DNA from: a bacterium
Lineage (GTDB): Bacteria > Patescibacteriota > Saccharimonadia > Saccharimonadales > UBA4665
Length of the DNA: 64,000 bases
Direction of reading: 5' to 3'
Assembly: GCA_021800155.1 (NCBI GenBank)
Contig: JAJYZG010000001.1
Coordinates: 73,583-137,582, forward strand
In this document: positions 10,337-19,507 of the stretch, one piece after another
How the letters are laid out: the number at the start of each line of letters is the position of its first letter
How positions within the stretch are numbered: the stretch's first letter is position 1
Notes under the pieces: model-generated
What the model saw: the letters and a program-made list of their open reading frames with translations, nothing else
Told to the model about the DNA's origin: nothing
Databases searched by the model: none
Position numbers and translations under genes: made by a program

Positions 10337-10592
10337 ATGCAATGTTCTTCATGCGATCATTTTTTTAGGATACTTGGTATTAAACACCTGGTCAGAATGC
10401 TTAAGTCGCTTAACGTAGAATGCCCGCAAAGCGTTTCAACAACAGTCAAGGCTCTTAATGTCGAGTTGTCTGCTGCTTCGCATATCCTCAAGCATCTTCT
10501 GCAATGTCACTTTGTTACACTTAGCCAATAGGGAGAAGAAAGAATTTATTGAATTAATGAGGATACTGGATCGACGTTTTTCGTCAGATTAG
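10337..10592 (+). pseudogene. ArsR-like winged-helix regulator, apparently frameshifted
   Basis: ORF 10337..10531 gives FFRILGIKHLVRMLKSL...STTVKALNVELSAASHILKHLLQCHFVTLSQ*; the overlapping +1 frame continues NVTLLHLANREKKEFIELMRILDRRFSSD* to 10592. Confidence 0.35.
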
Positions 10593-10665
10593 AAAACATG
10601 TTGAAAAGTAAAGTATTGTGTAGAAGGCTGCGATTATCCATGGCAAAGCAAAATGGAGGTTATAA

Positions 10666-11379
10666 ATGATCACAAATGTTAAATTACTTAAGAAGACTGA
10701 GATAGCAAAAGATACTATGGCCTTTTATTTTGAAAAGCCAGAAAATTATGAGTATCGAGCTGGTCAATTCGCTGACTATACACTTATCAACCCGCCGGAA
10801 ACGGACGAAGAAGGCAATGCCCGCGGTTTCTCATTTATAACTGCTCCTTATGAGGAGAATATTGGCATTGCCACCCGTCTGCGTAATACGACCTATAAAC
10901 GGATACTAAAAGACTTGCGGATTGGCGCAGAGTTAAAACTCGATGGTCCTTACGGCGACTTTACCTTGCATAAGACAGAGTCAATTCCGGCAGTATTCAT
11001 TATTGGCGGTATCGGCGTAACGCCAGTCCGTAGTATGATCGCTCAAGCTACTCACGATAAAACCGCTCACAAGATGATACTGCTTCATGCTAATAGAACA
11101 GCGAAAGACGCACCCTTTGCTGCAGATTTTGAGCGCTTAACTATAGAAAATCCTAATTTTACCCACATACCAATAGTAACCGATACTTCCGTTTCAGATT
11201 GGGGAGGAGAACGGGGTCACGTCGATTCTAACATGATTAAACGTTATGTGGTGGATCTTAATGCGCCAATCTATTATCTTTCTGGTCCCGAGGGTATGGT
11301 CAAGACAATACGTCAATTGTTAGTTAGCTTAAACGTGAACGAAGACAAGATCAAGACTGAAGAATTTACAGGATACTAA
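10666..11379 (+). CDS. FAD/NAD(P)-binding ferredoxin reductase-like oxidoreductase
   Basis: 'YRAGQFADYTL', 'IGGIGVTPVRSMI', 'YYLSGPEGMV' FNR-superfamily motifs; SD GGAGG. Confidence 0.85.
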   Translation: MITNVKLLKKTEIAKDTMAFYFEKPENYEYRAGQFADYTLINPPETDEEGNARGFSFITAPYEENIGIATRLRNTTYKRILKDLRIGAELKLDGPYGDFTLHKTESIPAVFIIGGIGVTPVRSMIAQATHDKTAHKMILLHANRTAKDAPFAADFERLTIENPNFTHIPIVTDTSVSDWGGERGHVDSNMIKRYVVDLNAPIYYLSGPEGMVKTIRQLLVSLNVNEDKIKTEEFTGY

Positions 11380-11450
11380 AATATCTCGTAGATTTTGTAG
11401 ATCACTGATCATGTATTTGAAAAATTAGCCTACGGAACTGTGATCAATAA

Positions 11451-11807
11451 ATGCTAGGAGTTATGATGATAAAAATTAAACGCATCTACGAAACATATAG
11501 TCCGAAAGACGGACAACGGATATTTGTAGATCGGCTTTGGCCGAGAGGTCTCAGCAAAGAAAAAGCTAATGTGGATCTGTGGTTAAAAGATATTGCGCCT
11601 AGCCCTGGACTTCGCAAGTGGTTTAGTCATGATCCAGAGAAATGGTCAGAGTTCCAAGTACGTTATCAAAGGGAGTTAGACAACAATAAGGAAGCAGTGC
11701 AATTGCTACGAACACAGCTTAAAACCGTTACTATCACACTTGTATACGGAGCAAAGGACAAACAGCACAATAATGCTGTGGTATTGGCGAACTACTTGGA
11801 AAAATAG
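11451..11807 (+). CDS. DUF488 family protein
   Basis: 'IKRIYETYSPKDGQRIFVDRLWPRGLSKEKANVDLWLKDIAPSPGLRKWFSHDPEKWSEF' is the DUF488 signature. Confidence 0.9.
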   Translation: MLGVMMIKIKRIYETYSPKDGQRIFVDRLWPRGLSKEKANVDLWLKDIAPSPGLRKWFSHDPEKWSEFQVRYQRELDNNKEAVQLLRTQLKTVTITLVYGAKDKQHNNAVVLANYLEK

Positions 11808-12195
11808 CGCGTCAACATGTATGAACCGACACTTACTAGTTCTATAAAGCCACATTTAGTTTAGATTTGACAGTTTAGGTGTTGCGCAGACGCGCAAATA
11901 AAAATGTCAACCGTTATTATTGAGATACTTATAGCCGAATATTGTCCCTGTGCAATAACCCCGATAGAGCTTATCAATGGCAAAACTAAACAATAGGCTA
12001 CTCAGTCACCTTAAGCTATCGACAAGGCAGCAAAAGTATATTCAAAGCTATCATGTCAAATGCTTGGGCCTAAAGTAAACCTGAAACCGTTTTATGCTCT
12101 AGCAGCTTGCGATCCAGTTCTAGGAAAACTGGCCGTGCAATTCATCTGCGTGCGCCAAACTCATTACCCAACATATTCGAAGCACTAGCAAACGT

Positions 12196-12233
12196 TAATG
12201 CCTGCCAGCAAGTATCACTTAATGCAGGCATTA
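12196..12233. other. Perfect 10-bp inverted repeat TAATGCCTGC / GCAGGCATTA, 18-nt loop
   Basis: Direct reading; arms 12196-12205 and 12224-12233; no T-tract. Confidence 0.5.
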
Positions 12234-12287
12234 TTATACTGAGCAGGCTAACCGAAAATTTCAACCTCGCATATATATGCATCCCAG

Positions 12288-12381
12288 TATAGCTTTATGC
12301 ACGTCGGATAACACTTCACCCAAAACTTTTTATCTTTCATCATCATTCAGTGATTGCACATGCGCATTTTAACATATAGCT
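12288..12381 (+). repeat. Copy A of ~95-bp imperfect direct repeat flanking the repeat-protein gene
   Basis: Manual alignment to 14276..14372: tatagcttta...gata.c.c.tcacc.aaaact...ctttc..catcatt.agt.attgca. Confidence 0.6.
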
Positions 12382-12554
12382 TGGCTAGCCATAGTGAACG
12401 AAGTTAGAACACCATCATTGCATAACCCGCTATGTAAACGGCAAAATTGCATTGACTACGAATACCTTTAGCTTTACTAAACAAGCAAACAAATCTACAT
12501 AGAGTTCAATACAATGCCTTGCAAGAATACCCACAACGTGACACAATATACTAA

Positions 12555-14126
12555 ATGATAGTAGCTAGTCACTTGGAATCAAGTAACGAAGTTCAATTCT
12601 CACAAGAATTAACCATTCTAGGCCAAGATGACCGGCAGTGGTTGGAAGCCTATGGAGCAGATCCTACCTGGGTAGACGACCCAGAACTATCTAAGTTATT
12701 AAACTACACCATTATAACTGGATCACTTAGACTCGATGAACCAGTCAATCAAGATAGATGGCAAGAAGTAGTTTCAGCACGCCGAAGTTTTCTAGAGTTT
12801 ATCGGCTTATCTGCTGAACTTATTGATTCTTTTCAGGTCGAACACCCAACTATCATTCCGTTAGATACCTTTATTGGTACTCAGCGGGTCATGCACTCAT
12901 GGAGTCTAGATGCCGCTAAGTTAGTTAATGCTAATCCTACAGCCATTGGCTTTGCCCCGGAATCAGTCAGAGAGAAAATGGCAAACTTTACAGCTTTAGG
13001 TATTGATGCCGCTAAGCTGGTTAATGCTAATCCTTCAGCCATCGGCTTGGCTCCAGAATCAGTCAGAGAAAAAATGGCTAATTTTACAGCTCTAGGTATT
13101 GACGCCGCTAAGCTGGTTAATGCTAATCCTGCAGCCATTGGCTTTGCTCCGGAATCAGTCAGAGAAAAAATGGCTAATTTTACAGCTCTAGGTATTGACG
13201 CCGCTAAGCTGGTTAATGCAAATCCTTCAGCTATAAACTTTGCTCCGGAATCAGTCAGAGAAAAAATGTCTAATTTTACAGCTCTAGGTATTGATGCTCC
13301 TAAGCTGGTTAACGCCATGCCTTCAGCCATCGGCTTTGCTCCGGAATCAGTCAGAGAGAAAATGGCTAATTTTACAGCTCTAGGTATTGATGCTCCTAAG
13401 CTGGTTAACGCCATGCCTTCAGCGATCGGCTTTGCTCCAGAATCAGTCAGAGAAAAAATGTCTAATTTTACAGCTCTAGGTATTGACGCCGCTAAGCTGG
13501 TTAACGCCATGCCTTCAGCCATCGGCTTTGCTCCGGAATCAGTCAGAGAGAAAATGGCTAATTTTACAGCTCTAGGTATTGATGCTCCTAAGCTGGTTAA
13601 CGCCATGCCTTCAGCCATAAACTTTGCTCCGGAATCAGTCAGAGAGAAAATGGCTAATTTTGCAGCTCTAGATATTGATGCCGCTAAGTTAGTTAATGCC
13701 ATGCCTTCAACTATAAATTTTGCGCCTGAATCAGTCAGAACTAAAATGCTGTTTTTGCGACGTAGTATCAAGCTACTTAAATGGGAACACAGTACCGAAG
13801 AGTTAGTTAACACTTACCCGGCATTAATTGGCTTTAACACAAAGAAGCTAGCTGTATTGCGACGGATTGCCGCCACTCATTTAGATTTAGATGCTAGAGC
13901 CACTAACCCAAATACCATACGTTCATCGCTTATGACTCCACTTGAACAATACATTATCGCTGTGAGTCGCCTTGAAAATGGGCAGACATTATCGCTTAGT
14001 GAGTTAAGATTAAAAGCTAGAGCTATAAAACTAGACTCATCAGAACGCAAAGAGCTGGCAGCAAAAATTGCTCCTTCTTTAGGCCGTATCGGCACCATGC
14101 ATGAAACTTACCGAGATAAGAAATAA
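12555..14126 (+). CDS. Tandem 32-aa repeat protein, mTERF-like alpha-solenoid (putative)
   Basis: 523 aa; nine units of 'IDAxKLVNAxPSAIxFAPESVREKMxNFTALG' resembling the mTERF motif (LG(I/L)xxxxLxxxxPxxxxxxxxxLxxKxxF); divergent units on each side. Confidence 0.7.
   Translation: MIVASHLESSNEVQFSQELTILGQDDRQWLEAYGADPTWVDDPELSKLLNYTIITGSLRLDEPVNQDRWQEVVSARRSFLEFIGLSAELIDSFQVEHPTIIPLDTFIGTQRVMHSWSLDAAKLVNANPTAIGFAPESVREKMANFTALGIDAAKLVNANPSAIGLAPESVREKMANFTALGIDAAKLVNANPAAIGFAPESVREKMANFTALGIDAAKLVNANPSAINFAPESVREKMSNFTALGIDAPKLVNAMPSAIGFAPESVREKMANFTALGIDAPKLVNAMPSAIGFAPESVREKMSNFTALGIDAAKLVNAMPSAIGFAPESVREKMANFTALGIDAPKLVNAMPSAINFAPESVREKMANFAALDIDAAKLVNAMPSTINFAPESVRTKMLFLRRSIKLLKWEHSTEELVNTYPALIGFNTKKLAVLRRIAATHLDLDARATNPNTIRSSLMTPLEQYIIAVSRLENGQTLSLSELRLKARAIKLDSSERKELAAKIAPSLGRIGTMHETYRDKK
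12906..13769 (+). repeat. Coding minisatellite, 9 x 96 bp
   Basis: Period 96 nt measured between successive 'ggtattga(t/c)gc' blocks (13002, 13098, ...); inner units almost identical at the DNA level. Confidence 0.93.
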
Positions 14127-14275
14127 AGAAGGTTAGATTTTCATACCCATGATCCTTAACTATATTCTCAATAATTAAGTTAAAGGTCTATCGTACTATC
14201 GTCTATTTCGTTTGTGGTTGCCGTAACCTAATGTAGCTCCTGCTTCATTATATCTATATCCTTTAAGTATTCATC

Positions 14276-14372
14276 CATAGCTTTAACTTCTTCTGATAGC
14301 GCCTCACCGAAAACTAGTTTTCTTTCGCCATCATTAGTTTATTGCATAACCAAATTTTACATATTTGTAGCT
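14276..14372 (+). repeat. Copy B of ~95-bp imperfect direct repeat
   Basis: See copy A at 12288..12381. Confidence 0.6.
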
Positions 14373-14429
14373 GAATCATGTCGGCATAGCACTTGTCGGC
14401 AGTTATCCGAGATCTTAAGATGACTAGAT

Positions 14430-14726
14430 TTACTTGCGATTAAGCGTAGAATACGATGGACTTATTGCCTTATCCTTGCGGTGTATGCAGCCTATCCAGC
14501 AGCAAGGGCGGCGCATTCCGTCCTTAAGTTCAGATACTATACGCTGCACATGCTGCGCTCGAGTCCCCGGCTTCTTTGGAGTAACCGTCCAACAAATCCA
14601 TTCATTGCGAGCAAGCGGGGTAATATCTTCCCAGAGCAACTGCGCCTTTCTGTCGTCTAAAAGTGCACTCCTAAGATCAGCCGGTAATTTGTGTACTACG
14701 CCGCCGGATATATGTTTTGTGGTCAT
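14430..14726 (-). CDS. YdeI/OmpD-associated-type protein
   Basis: 'LPADLRSALLDDRKAQLLWEDITPLARNEWICWTVTPKKPGTRAQHVQRIVSELKDGMRRPCCW' matches the family's C-terminal pattern. Confidence 0.75.
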   Translation of the reverse strand: MTTKHISGGVVHKLPADLRSALLDDRKAQLLWEDITPLARNEWICWTVTPKKPGTRAQHVQRIVSELKDGMRRPCCWIGCIHRKDKAISPSYSTLNRK

Positions 14727-14833
14727 TTGTGTATATTAACATGGTTTTCTCTTGTTAATAAGTGCTGACTTTAAGACCTTAACCTATCGTTTTTAAGTCT
14801 AAATACTTAATATAAATGAATACAAATATATGA

Positions 14834-14908
14834 TGGCTAGGGCGGAGGGATTCGAACCCCCGAATGCCAGGACCAAAACCTGGTGCCTTACCACTTGGCG
14901 ACGCCCTA
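14834..14908 (-). tRNA. tRNA-Gln (anticodon TTG), CCA encoded
   Basis: Minus strand TAGGGCGTCGCCAAGTGGTAAGGCACCAGGTTTTGGTCCTGGCATTCGGGGGTTCGAATCCCTCCGCCCTAGCCA; 7-bp acceptor, T-arm GGTTCGAATCC. Confidence 0.95.
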
Positions 14909-15002
14909 TGATAGACCGATAAACTGCTTGGATTATACAAAACGGATTCAGTTAGTCCAAACTATGCCGGGCCTAACCATCGAGCCTTAGCCAGTGCGAA
15001 GT

Positions 15003-17222
15003 CTAAATTGCATAACTATAAAGCTGGTGTGAATCGTTAATGACTCTCTCTGCTACTGCCAAACTGCCGTCTCCTGGTAACAATAAAGTATTGGCTAGAA
15101 GCGGTCGCTGAGCCTTTTCGCCGCTCGCCCTAAGATAGAAGTTATACGGCTCTAGATTAATCAAATCATTCTTTAGGACATAGGGAGAAAATAACGGCAA
15201 TACCCTCCGGTTATCAATTTCTCCGGCCGTCCTAAAACATACCACATTACCGGTATTAGCAAGCAGAGAATTGATCTCGTGATCGCTTTGAAAAGATGTG
15301 GTCTGTTCGGCAAGTGTTAAATAAACCCCGAATTTACGAGCCTCACTAATCAATTGGGTAAAGATCGGGGTATTAAATAACCCGAACTCATCTACATAAA
15401 GCATGAATGGAGTTCGTTTAGCAATGTTCAAACGCACGCGACGCCATGCCGCTAACTGGAGTTTAGCTAAGATCACCATCCCAATTAACGAAGCTGTATC
15501 TTCACCTAAGTTTCCTTTAGCGAGATTGCAAATTAACAACTTATTGGAGCCGATGATGTCGTCGAAATCTATGCTTGAGCGAGCCGGTGATAACATGCGA
15601 CTGGCAGCCGCTGAACGTTGAAATCGGCCAAGCTTTGCGGTAACCCCGGCCGCCATCTTTACGCGCTGGTAACTACCGGCCTTATTAAATTCACCATACC
15701 AGAAGTCCCGCAAGGCATTGTCGCTTAACTCGCTTACAACTTTGGATCTAAATAAGTCGTTGGTCAATAATTTATGCAAGCTGAACAGATTAGCGCCGGG
15801 TATATCAAATGCCGTATGAATGGTATTACGCAGAATATATTCGATCCGATGCCCGCCACTATCATCATCAGAAAATATTTTCCGAAAAATCGATATGATC
15901 GCTTCGACAATGAATTCTTTAACAATTATTAGATCGTCGCCTCCAATTACTTTAGGCAGCTCCAGTAAATTGACACCTACCGGATGTCGCAAGTCAGCAG
16001 GATCAATATAAACGACGTCACGCGTACGGTGATTAGGTATATGCCGCAACAACATAGTGGATAGATCTCCGTGCGGGTCAAGTAGCGCTGCACCTTGACC
16101 GCTTAACACATCTTGCACAAAACAATAACCAAGCAGTGTCGACTTGCCCATGCCGGTTCCGCCTATGACTAAGCAATGCTTTTCGCGTTCAGTCTTACTC
16201 AGACCAACTGCAACTTTTCGATTACCCGCTTCGCCCATCCCAATAATTAGCTCAGGTCGAATCTGGCGCGTGGCTCCGAGCCTAGTGCTGTAGCCCAACT
16301 CAGCCGACTCCGCCCACTTGCCACCCGGCGCGGGTAAGTTATACAGCCTGCGAAGTTCGTCTGGGTTAAACCTATAGCCATAAGTAGGTTGACGTTTAAT
16401 AAAGTTTATGACTGCCGGACGAAATGATCGACTGCTTTTAAGCCCGTGCGCGCTTAAGGCGGCACCTGTAGATAGCTTTAGCCGGCCGACTCTTTTTTGC
16501 GTAGGAGCGGTTATCAGCAGGCGGGTACAAGCTATGATCTGATCATTTGTTTTTGAACGGTTGTTTTTAATCTTAATGGCGCGGTTATATCTCCTCTGCC
16601 TGGCGCTAGCCTGATCGCTCAAATGATCTGAAATTACTATAAGCACCGCCTTGCTCAGATGCCAGATTGTACCTAAAACTAATTTAGTAGCTTTAGTAGC
16701 AAACGAAGATTTCTTAGAATTAATAATTAACTGCCAGCCACCGGCCTCATTCGATTTTAGCCCGCCTAGCGTGATTAATAAAGTATCAATTAAGCCTGGC
16801 TCGATTACTTTGTTTAGAGAACGCGGCCGCCAATCATGTGCGTAAGTAATGCCTCCAGAAGGCAGTGAATACCCGAACCCGTCTTTAATTTTAACTAAGC
16901 GAAGGCGCGGCGATGCGGCAATCAAACACTGCTTAAGCGTTTCCATTAACTCGAGTGGAGCAAATACCAAGAATGAGATACCCTTCTCATCCGTAACCAT
17001 AACTTCAAACCCAACCGCTGCACTATGTTTGAAAAGTTTGGTCTGCTTTTGCTTGAGCAACCCGACAATTAGCTTCATGGTCGGTTCTAAATCAACCGCG
17101 TAAACTGCCGGCGGGATAATCCTATAGGTAACATAATGTACCGGCTTAGGGGGTAGCAGAAGTGTACACAGATATAACAGGATTATGCCAGCCAGAGCTG
17201 CGACTGCTACTTCTACTAACAC
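15003..17222 (-). CDS. Type IV secretion VirD4/TraG/HerA-like ATPase
   Basis: Walker A 'IGGTGMGKST', 'GAALLDPHGDL', TraM-recognition-like 'LLANTGNVVCFRTAGEIDNRRV'; N-terminal TM. Confidence 0.8.
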   Translation of the reverse strand: MLVEVAVAALAGIILLYLCTLLLPPKPVHYVTYRIIPPAVYAVDLEPTMKLIVGLLKQKQTKLFKHSAAVGFEVMVTDEKGISFLVFAPLELMETLKQCLIAASPRLRLVKIKDGFGYSLPSGGITYAHDWRPRSLNKVIEPGLIDTLLITLGGLKSNEAGGWQLIINSKKSSFATKATKLVLGTIWHLSKAVLIVISDHLSDQASARQRRYNRAIKIKNNRSKTNDQIIACTRLLITAPTQKRVGRLKLSTGAALSAHGLKSSRSFRPAVINFIKRQPTYGYRFNPDELRRLYNLPAPGGKWAESAELGYSTRLGATRQIRPELIIGMGEAGNRKVAVGLSKTEREKHCLVIGGTGMGKSTLLGYCFVQDVLSGQGAALLDPHGDLSTMLLRHIPNHRTRDVVYIDPADLRHPVGVNLLELPKVIGGDDLIIVKEFIVEAIISIFRKIFSDDDSGGHRIEYILRNTIHTAFDIPGANLFSLHKLLTNDLFRSKVVSELSDNALRDFWYGEFNKAGSYQRVKMAAGVTAKLGRFQRSAAASRMLSPARSSIDFDDIIGSNKLLICNLAKGNLGEDTASLIGMVILAKLQLAAWRRVRLNIAKRTPFMLYVDEFGLFNTPIFTQLISEARKFGVYLTLAEQTTSFQSDHEINSLLANTGNVVCFRTAGEIDNRRVLPLFSPYVLKNDLINLEPYNFYLRASGEKAQRPLLANTLLLPGDGSLAVAERVINDSHQLYSYAI

Positions 17223-17270
17223 CTATCAAGTCCTCATTACAAGGTAAGTATAATAATAGCTTAAAGCCGA

Positions 17271-18242
17271 TCATTTATGCCAGCTGATCAGACGTAGATG
17301 TTGCACAAAACCTAGTGCCAATACTCCCAGTGTAACCGGCAGCCAATAACTAACCACTCGATAAGCCAGAACTGCCGCCAGAGCCATACCTGTGCCTGCG
17401 CCATGCACAGCAACTATTCCCGCTGTGAGACTGGCCTCAACACCTCCTATCCCTCCAGGGGTTGGAGTGATAGCTCCAACTAACACTCCAAGCGAAAAGA
17501 TCATATATGTTAAAGGAAAGTTTAAATGAATTCCATAAGCATTAAGGACAATATAGAAAGTCAAAGCCGTCATTGTGGCCTGCAGTAAGCCGCAGCCGTA
17601 AGATGCAAGTGGTTTAAGCGGATGTTTACGATACTGCCTTAGAGCACCAATCAAGCTGCGTCGCAGGTGACGGGCAAATCTCATACGGCTGAAGAAAAAC
17701 CAGACCAGGCCGGCCGCGATAACGACAAGTACCGCAAGTATTACTAATAAAACAGTTGCATGATCAGCATAAATGCCGATCACTTTAGCATTAATACCAA
17801 AAATCGCTACCAAAACAATCAATAAAGAAATATTGCCAACAATTCCAAGAACATTGTTAACGCCCGCTATTACCCCTGAGGTAGACGGACTGTGGCCGCG
17901 GCCACGAAGATAAAGGTAATTGATACCGATGTTGCCAATACCCGCAGGTAGTAGTAAGTTAAGCGGTACACTGGCATACTGAACCAATAATATCTGCCCA
18001 ACTATGACTTTTTTAAAGGCTAAAAACCGGTAGCTAAGGCTTGTGCTTAAAAATGTCACCATAAATATCACAAAAGCCAGCAGATAGAGCCAAAGATTTT
18101 TAGGTACGGCCGTATGTATATCAATGCCAAAAGCATGGATGTTAGGTATAACAACATAAAAGGCTACTAATGCGATCGCCCCTATAACAATGGCTCGCTT
18201 GGCAGACTTAGAGTGCAACGAAAACAAAAGATCGTGGTGCAT
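17271..18242 (-). CDS. Lysylphosphatidylglycerol synthase TM region / UPF0104 (YbhN/AglD) family
   Basis: Multi-TM, 'LLPAGIGNIGINYLYLRGRGHS' and 'TPTPGGIGGVEASL' motifs. Confidence 0.85.
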   Translation of the reverse strand: MHHDLLFSLHSKSAKRAIVIGAIALVAFYVVIPNIHAFGIDIHTAVPKNLWLYLLAFVIFMVTFLSTSLSYRFLAFKKVIVGQILLVQYASVPLNLLLPAGIGNIGINYLYLRGRGHSPSTSGVIAGVNNVLGIVGNISLLIVLVAIFGINAKVIGIYADHATVLLVILAVLVVIAAGLVWFFFSRMRFARHLRRSLIGALRQYRKHPLKPLASYGCGLLQATMTALTFYIVLNAYGIHLNFPLTYMIFSLGVLVGAITPTPGGIGGVEASLTAGIVAVHGAGTGMALAAVLAYRVVSYWLPVTLGVLALGFVQHLRLISWHK

Positions 18243-18326
18243 AAACGTATTTACTTAAGCATTATCGCAAATAGTAAGAAATTACGCACATCGGCAAATA
18301 GCGCCCTTGCTATAATGATTTGGATT

Positions 18327-19451
18327 ATGGCAAGCCGAACCAGAGTAGCTTTAGAAGAACAACGTGCGCTGGCTGAAATTTTATTTGACAGCATCGGTGA
18401 TGGCGCAATCACGACCGACGAATACGGATGCATCACACGGATTAACCCAATAGCCCAGAATATCCTTGGCTTCAGCGAAGAAGAAGCTATAGGCGTATGG
18501 CTGCCTAAGCTTTTGTCGGCATACGACGACAATGGCCGCAGTATACCGCTAATTGAGCGTCCAATAACCCGCGCTTTTGTTAGCAGACAGATACTTTCCC
18601 AGCGCACGCATTACAAAACCAAAAACGGCACTCTCATACCGGCGGCCGTAACCGTATCGCCAATCTTTGTCAATGACCAACCAATCGGATGTATAGAAAT
18701 CTTCCGGGACATTACTAAAGAATATGAGATAGACAAAATGAAAAGTGATTTTATATCACTTGCCAGCCACCAGTTACGCACACCCTTATCGGCTATCAAA
18801 ACATACTCGCACATGCTGCTTGACGGATTTATGGGACCACTCACAAAAGCCCAAGCTAAATCACTCCGCACAATCGTCAGTGCGACCGGAAGGATGAATG
18901 ATACAATCTCGACACTACTTAACATCAGCCGGATTGAGAGCGGAAGCATATCAGTAGATAAAAAACCGATCATCGCCGCTCAACTAATGGACGAAGTTAT
19001 AAATGAGCACCAGCTGGCAGCAAACGACAAAAAGATCAAATTGATCACACAGCATCCTGACCTCGAACTAAGAATCTTATCTGACGCCGTTATCCTTAAG
19101 GAAATTCTCGGAAATCTGGTGTCTAATGCCATCAAGTATACAAACCCCAACGGTGAAGTCCGTTTTGCCATTAAACCTAAACACAATAGGGTAATCCTAA
19201 GTGTTAGTGATACGGGTATGGGCATACCAAAAAACTCCCGCGATAATGTCTTTAGCAAATTCTATCGCGGCGACAATGTAATCCGTAAAGAAACGAGTGG
19301 GACTGGCCTGGGTTTATATCTTGTGAAAGGTCTGGTAAGCGAGCTGGGCGGTGAAGTCTGGTTTGACAGTACAGAAGACAAAGGATCTACCTTCTATGTA
19401 TCGTTGCCTCTACTTCCGCAAACTATACGTACCCAGACAGTAAAGAAATAG
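18327..19451 (+). CDS. PAS-domain sensor histidine kinase
   Basis: 'SLASHQLRTPLSAI' H-box, 'DTGMGIPKNSRDNVFSKFYRGD' N/G boxes; start moved to MASRTRV because TATAAT lies at 18311-18316. Confidence 0.9.
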   Translation: MASRTRVALEEQRALAEILFDSIGDGAITTDEYGCITRINPIAQNILGFSEEEAIGVWLPKLLSAYDDNGRSIPLIERPITRAFVSRQILSQRTHYKTKNGTLIPAAVTVSPIFVNDQPIGCIEIFRDITKEYEIDKMKSDFISLASHQLRTPLSAIKTYSHMLLDGFMGPLTKAQAKSLRTIVSATGRMNDTISTLLNISRIESGSISVDKKPIIAAQLMDEVINEHQLAANDKKIKLITQHPDLELRILSDAVILKEILGNLVSNAIKYTNPNGEVRFAIKPKHNRVILSVSDTGMGIPKNSRDNVFSKFYRGDNVIRKETSGTGLGLYLVKGLVSELGGEVWFDSTEDKGSTFYVSLPLLPQTIRTQTVKK

Positions 19452-19507
19452 ACACTACAGATTTGCTGCGGTGTGGCATAATAAGACAGTGAAGGTAAGA
19501 TAGAGCT

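Noticed and set aside
12107-12292. 61-aa ORF in the 11.8-12.5 kb spacer
   Set aside because: Low-complexity basic translation, no SD, overlaps the inverted repeat; no support
12906-13769. CRISPR-like array
   Set aside because: Units are directly abutting 96-nt coding repeats with no unique spacers
12881-13813. 310-aa minus-strand ORF antisense to the repeat protein
   Set aside because: The 96-nt periodic repeat (a multiple of 3) keeps an antisense frame open by construction; the plus-strand protein has the structured motif and divergent end units
18213-18326. N-terminal extension of the PAS histidine kinase ORF
   Set aside because: A TATAAT at 18311-18316 and overlap with the divergent UPF0104 gene favour the MASRTRV start at 18327
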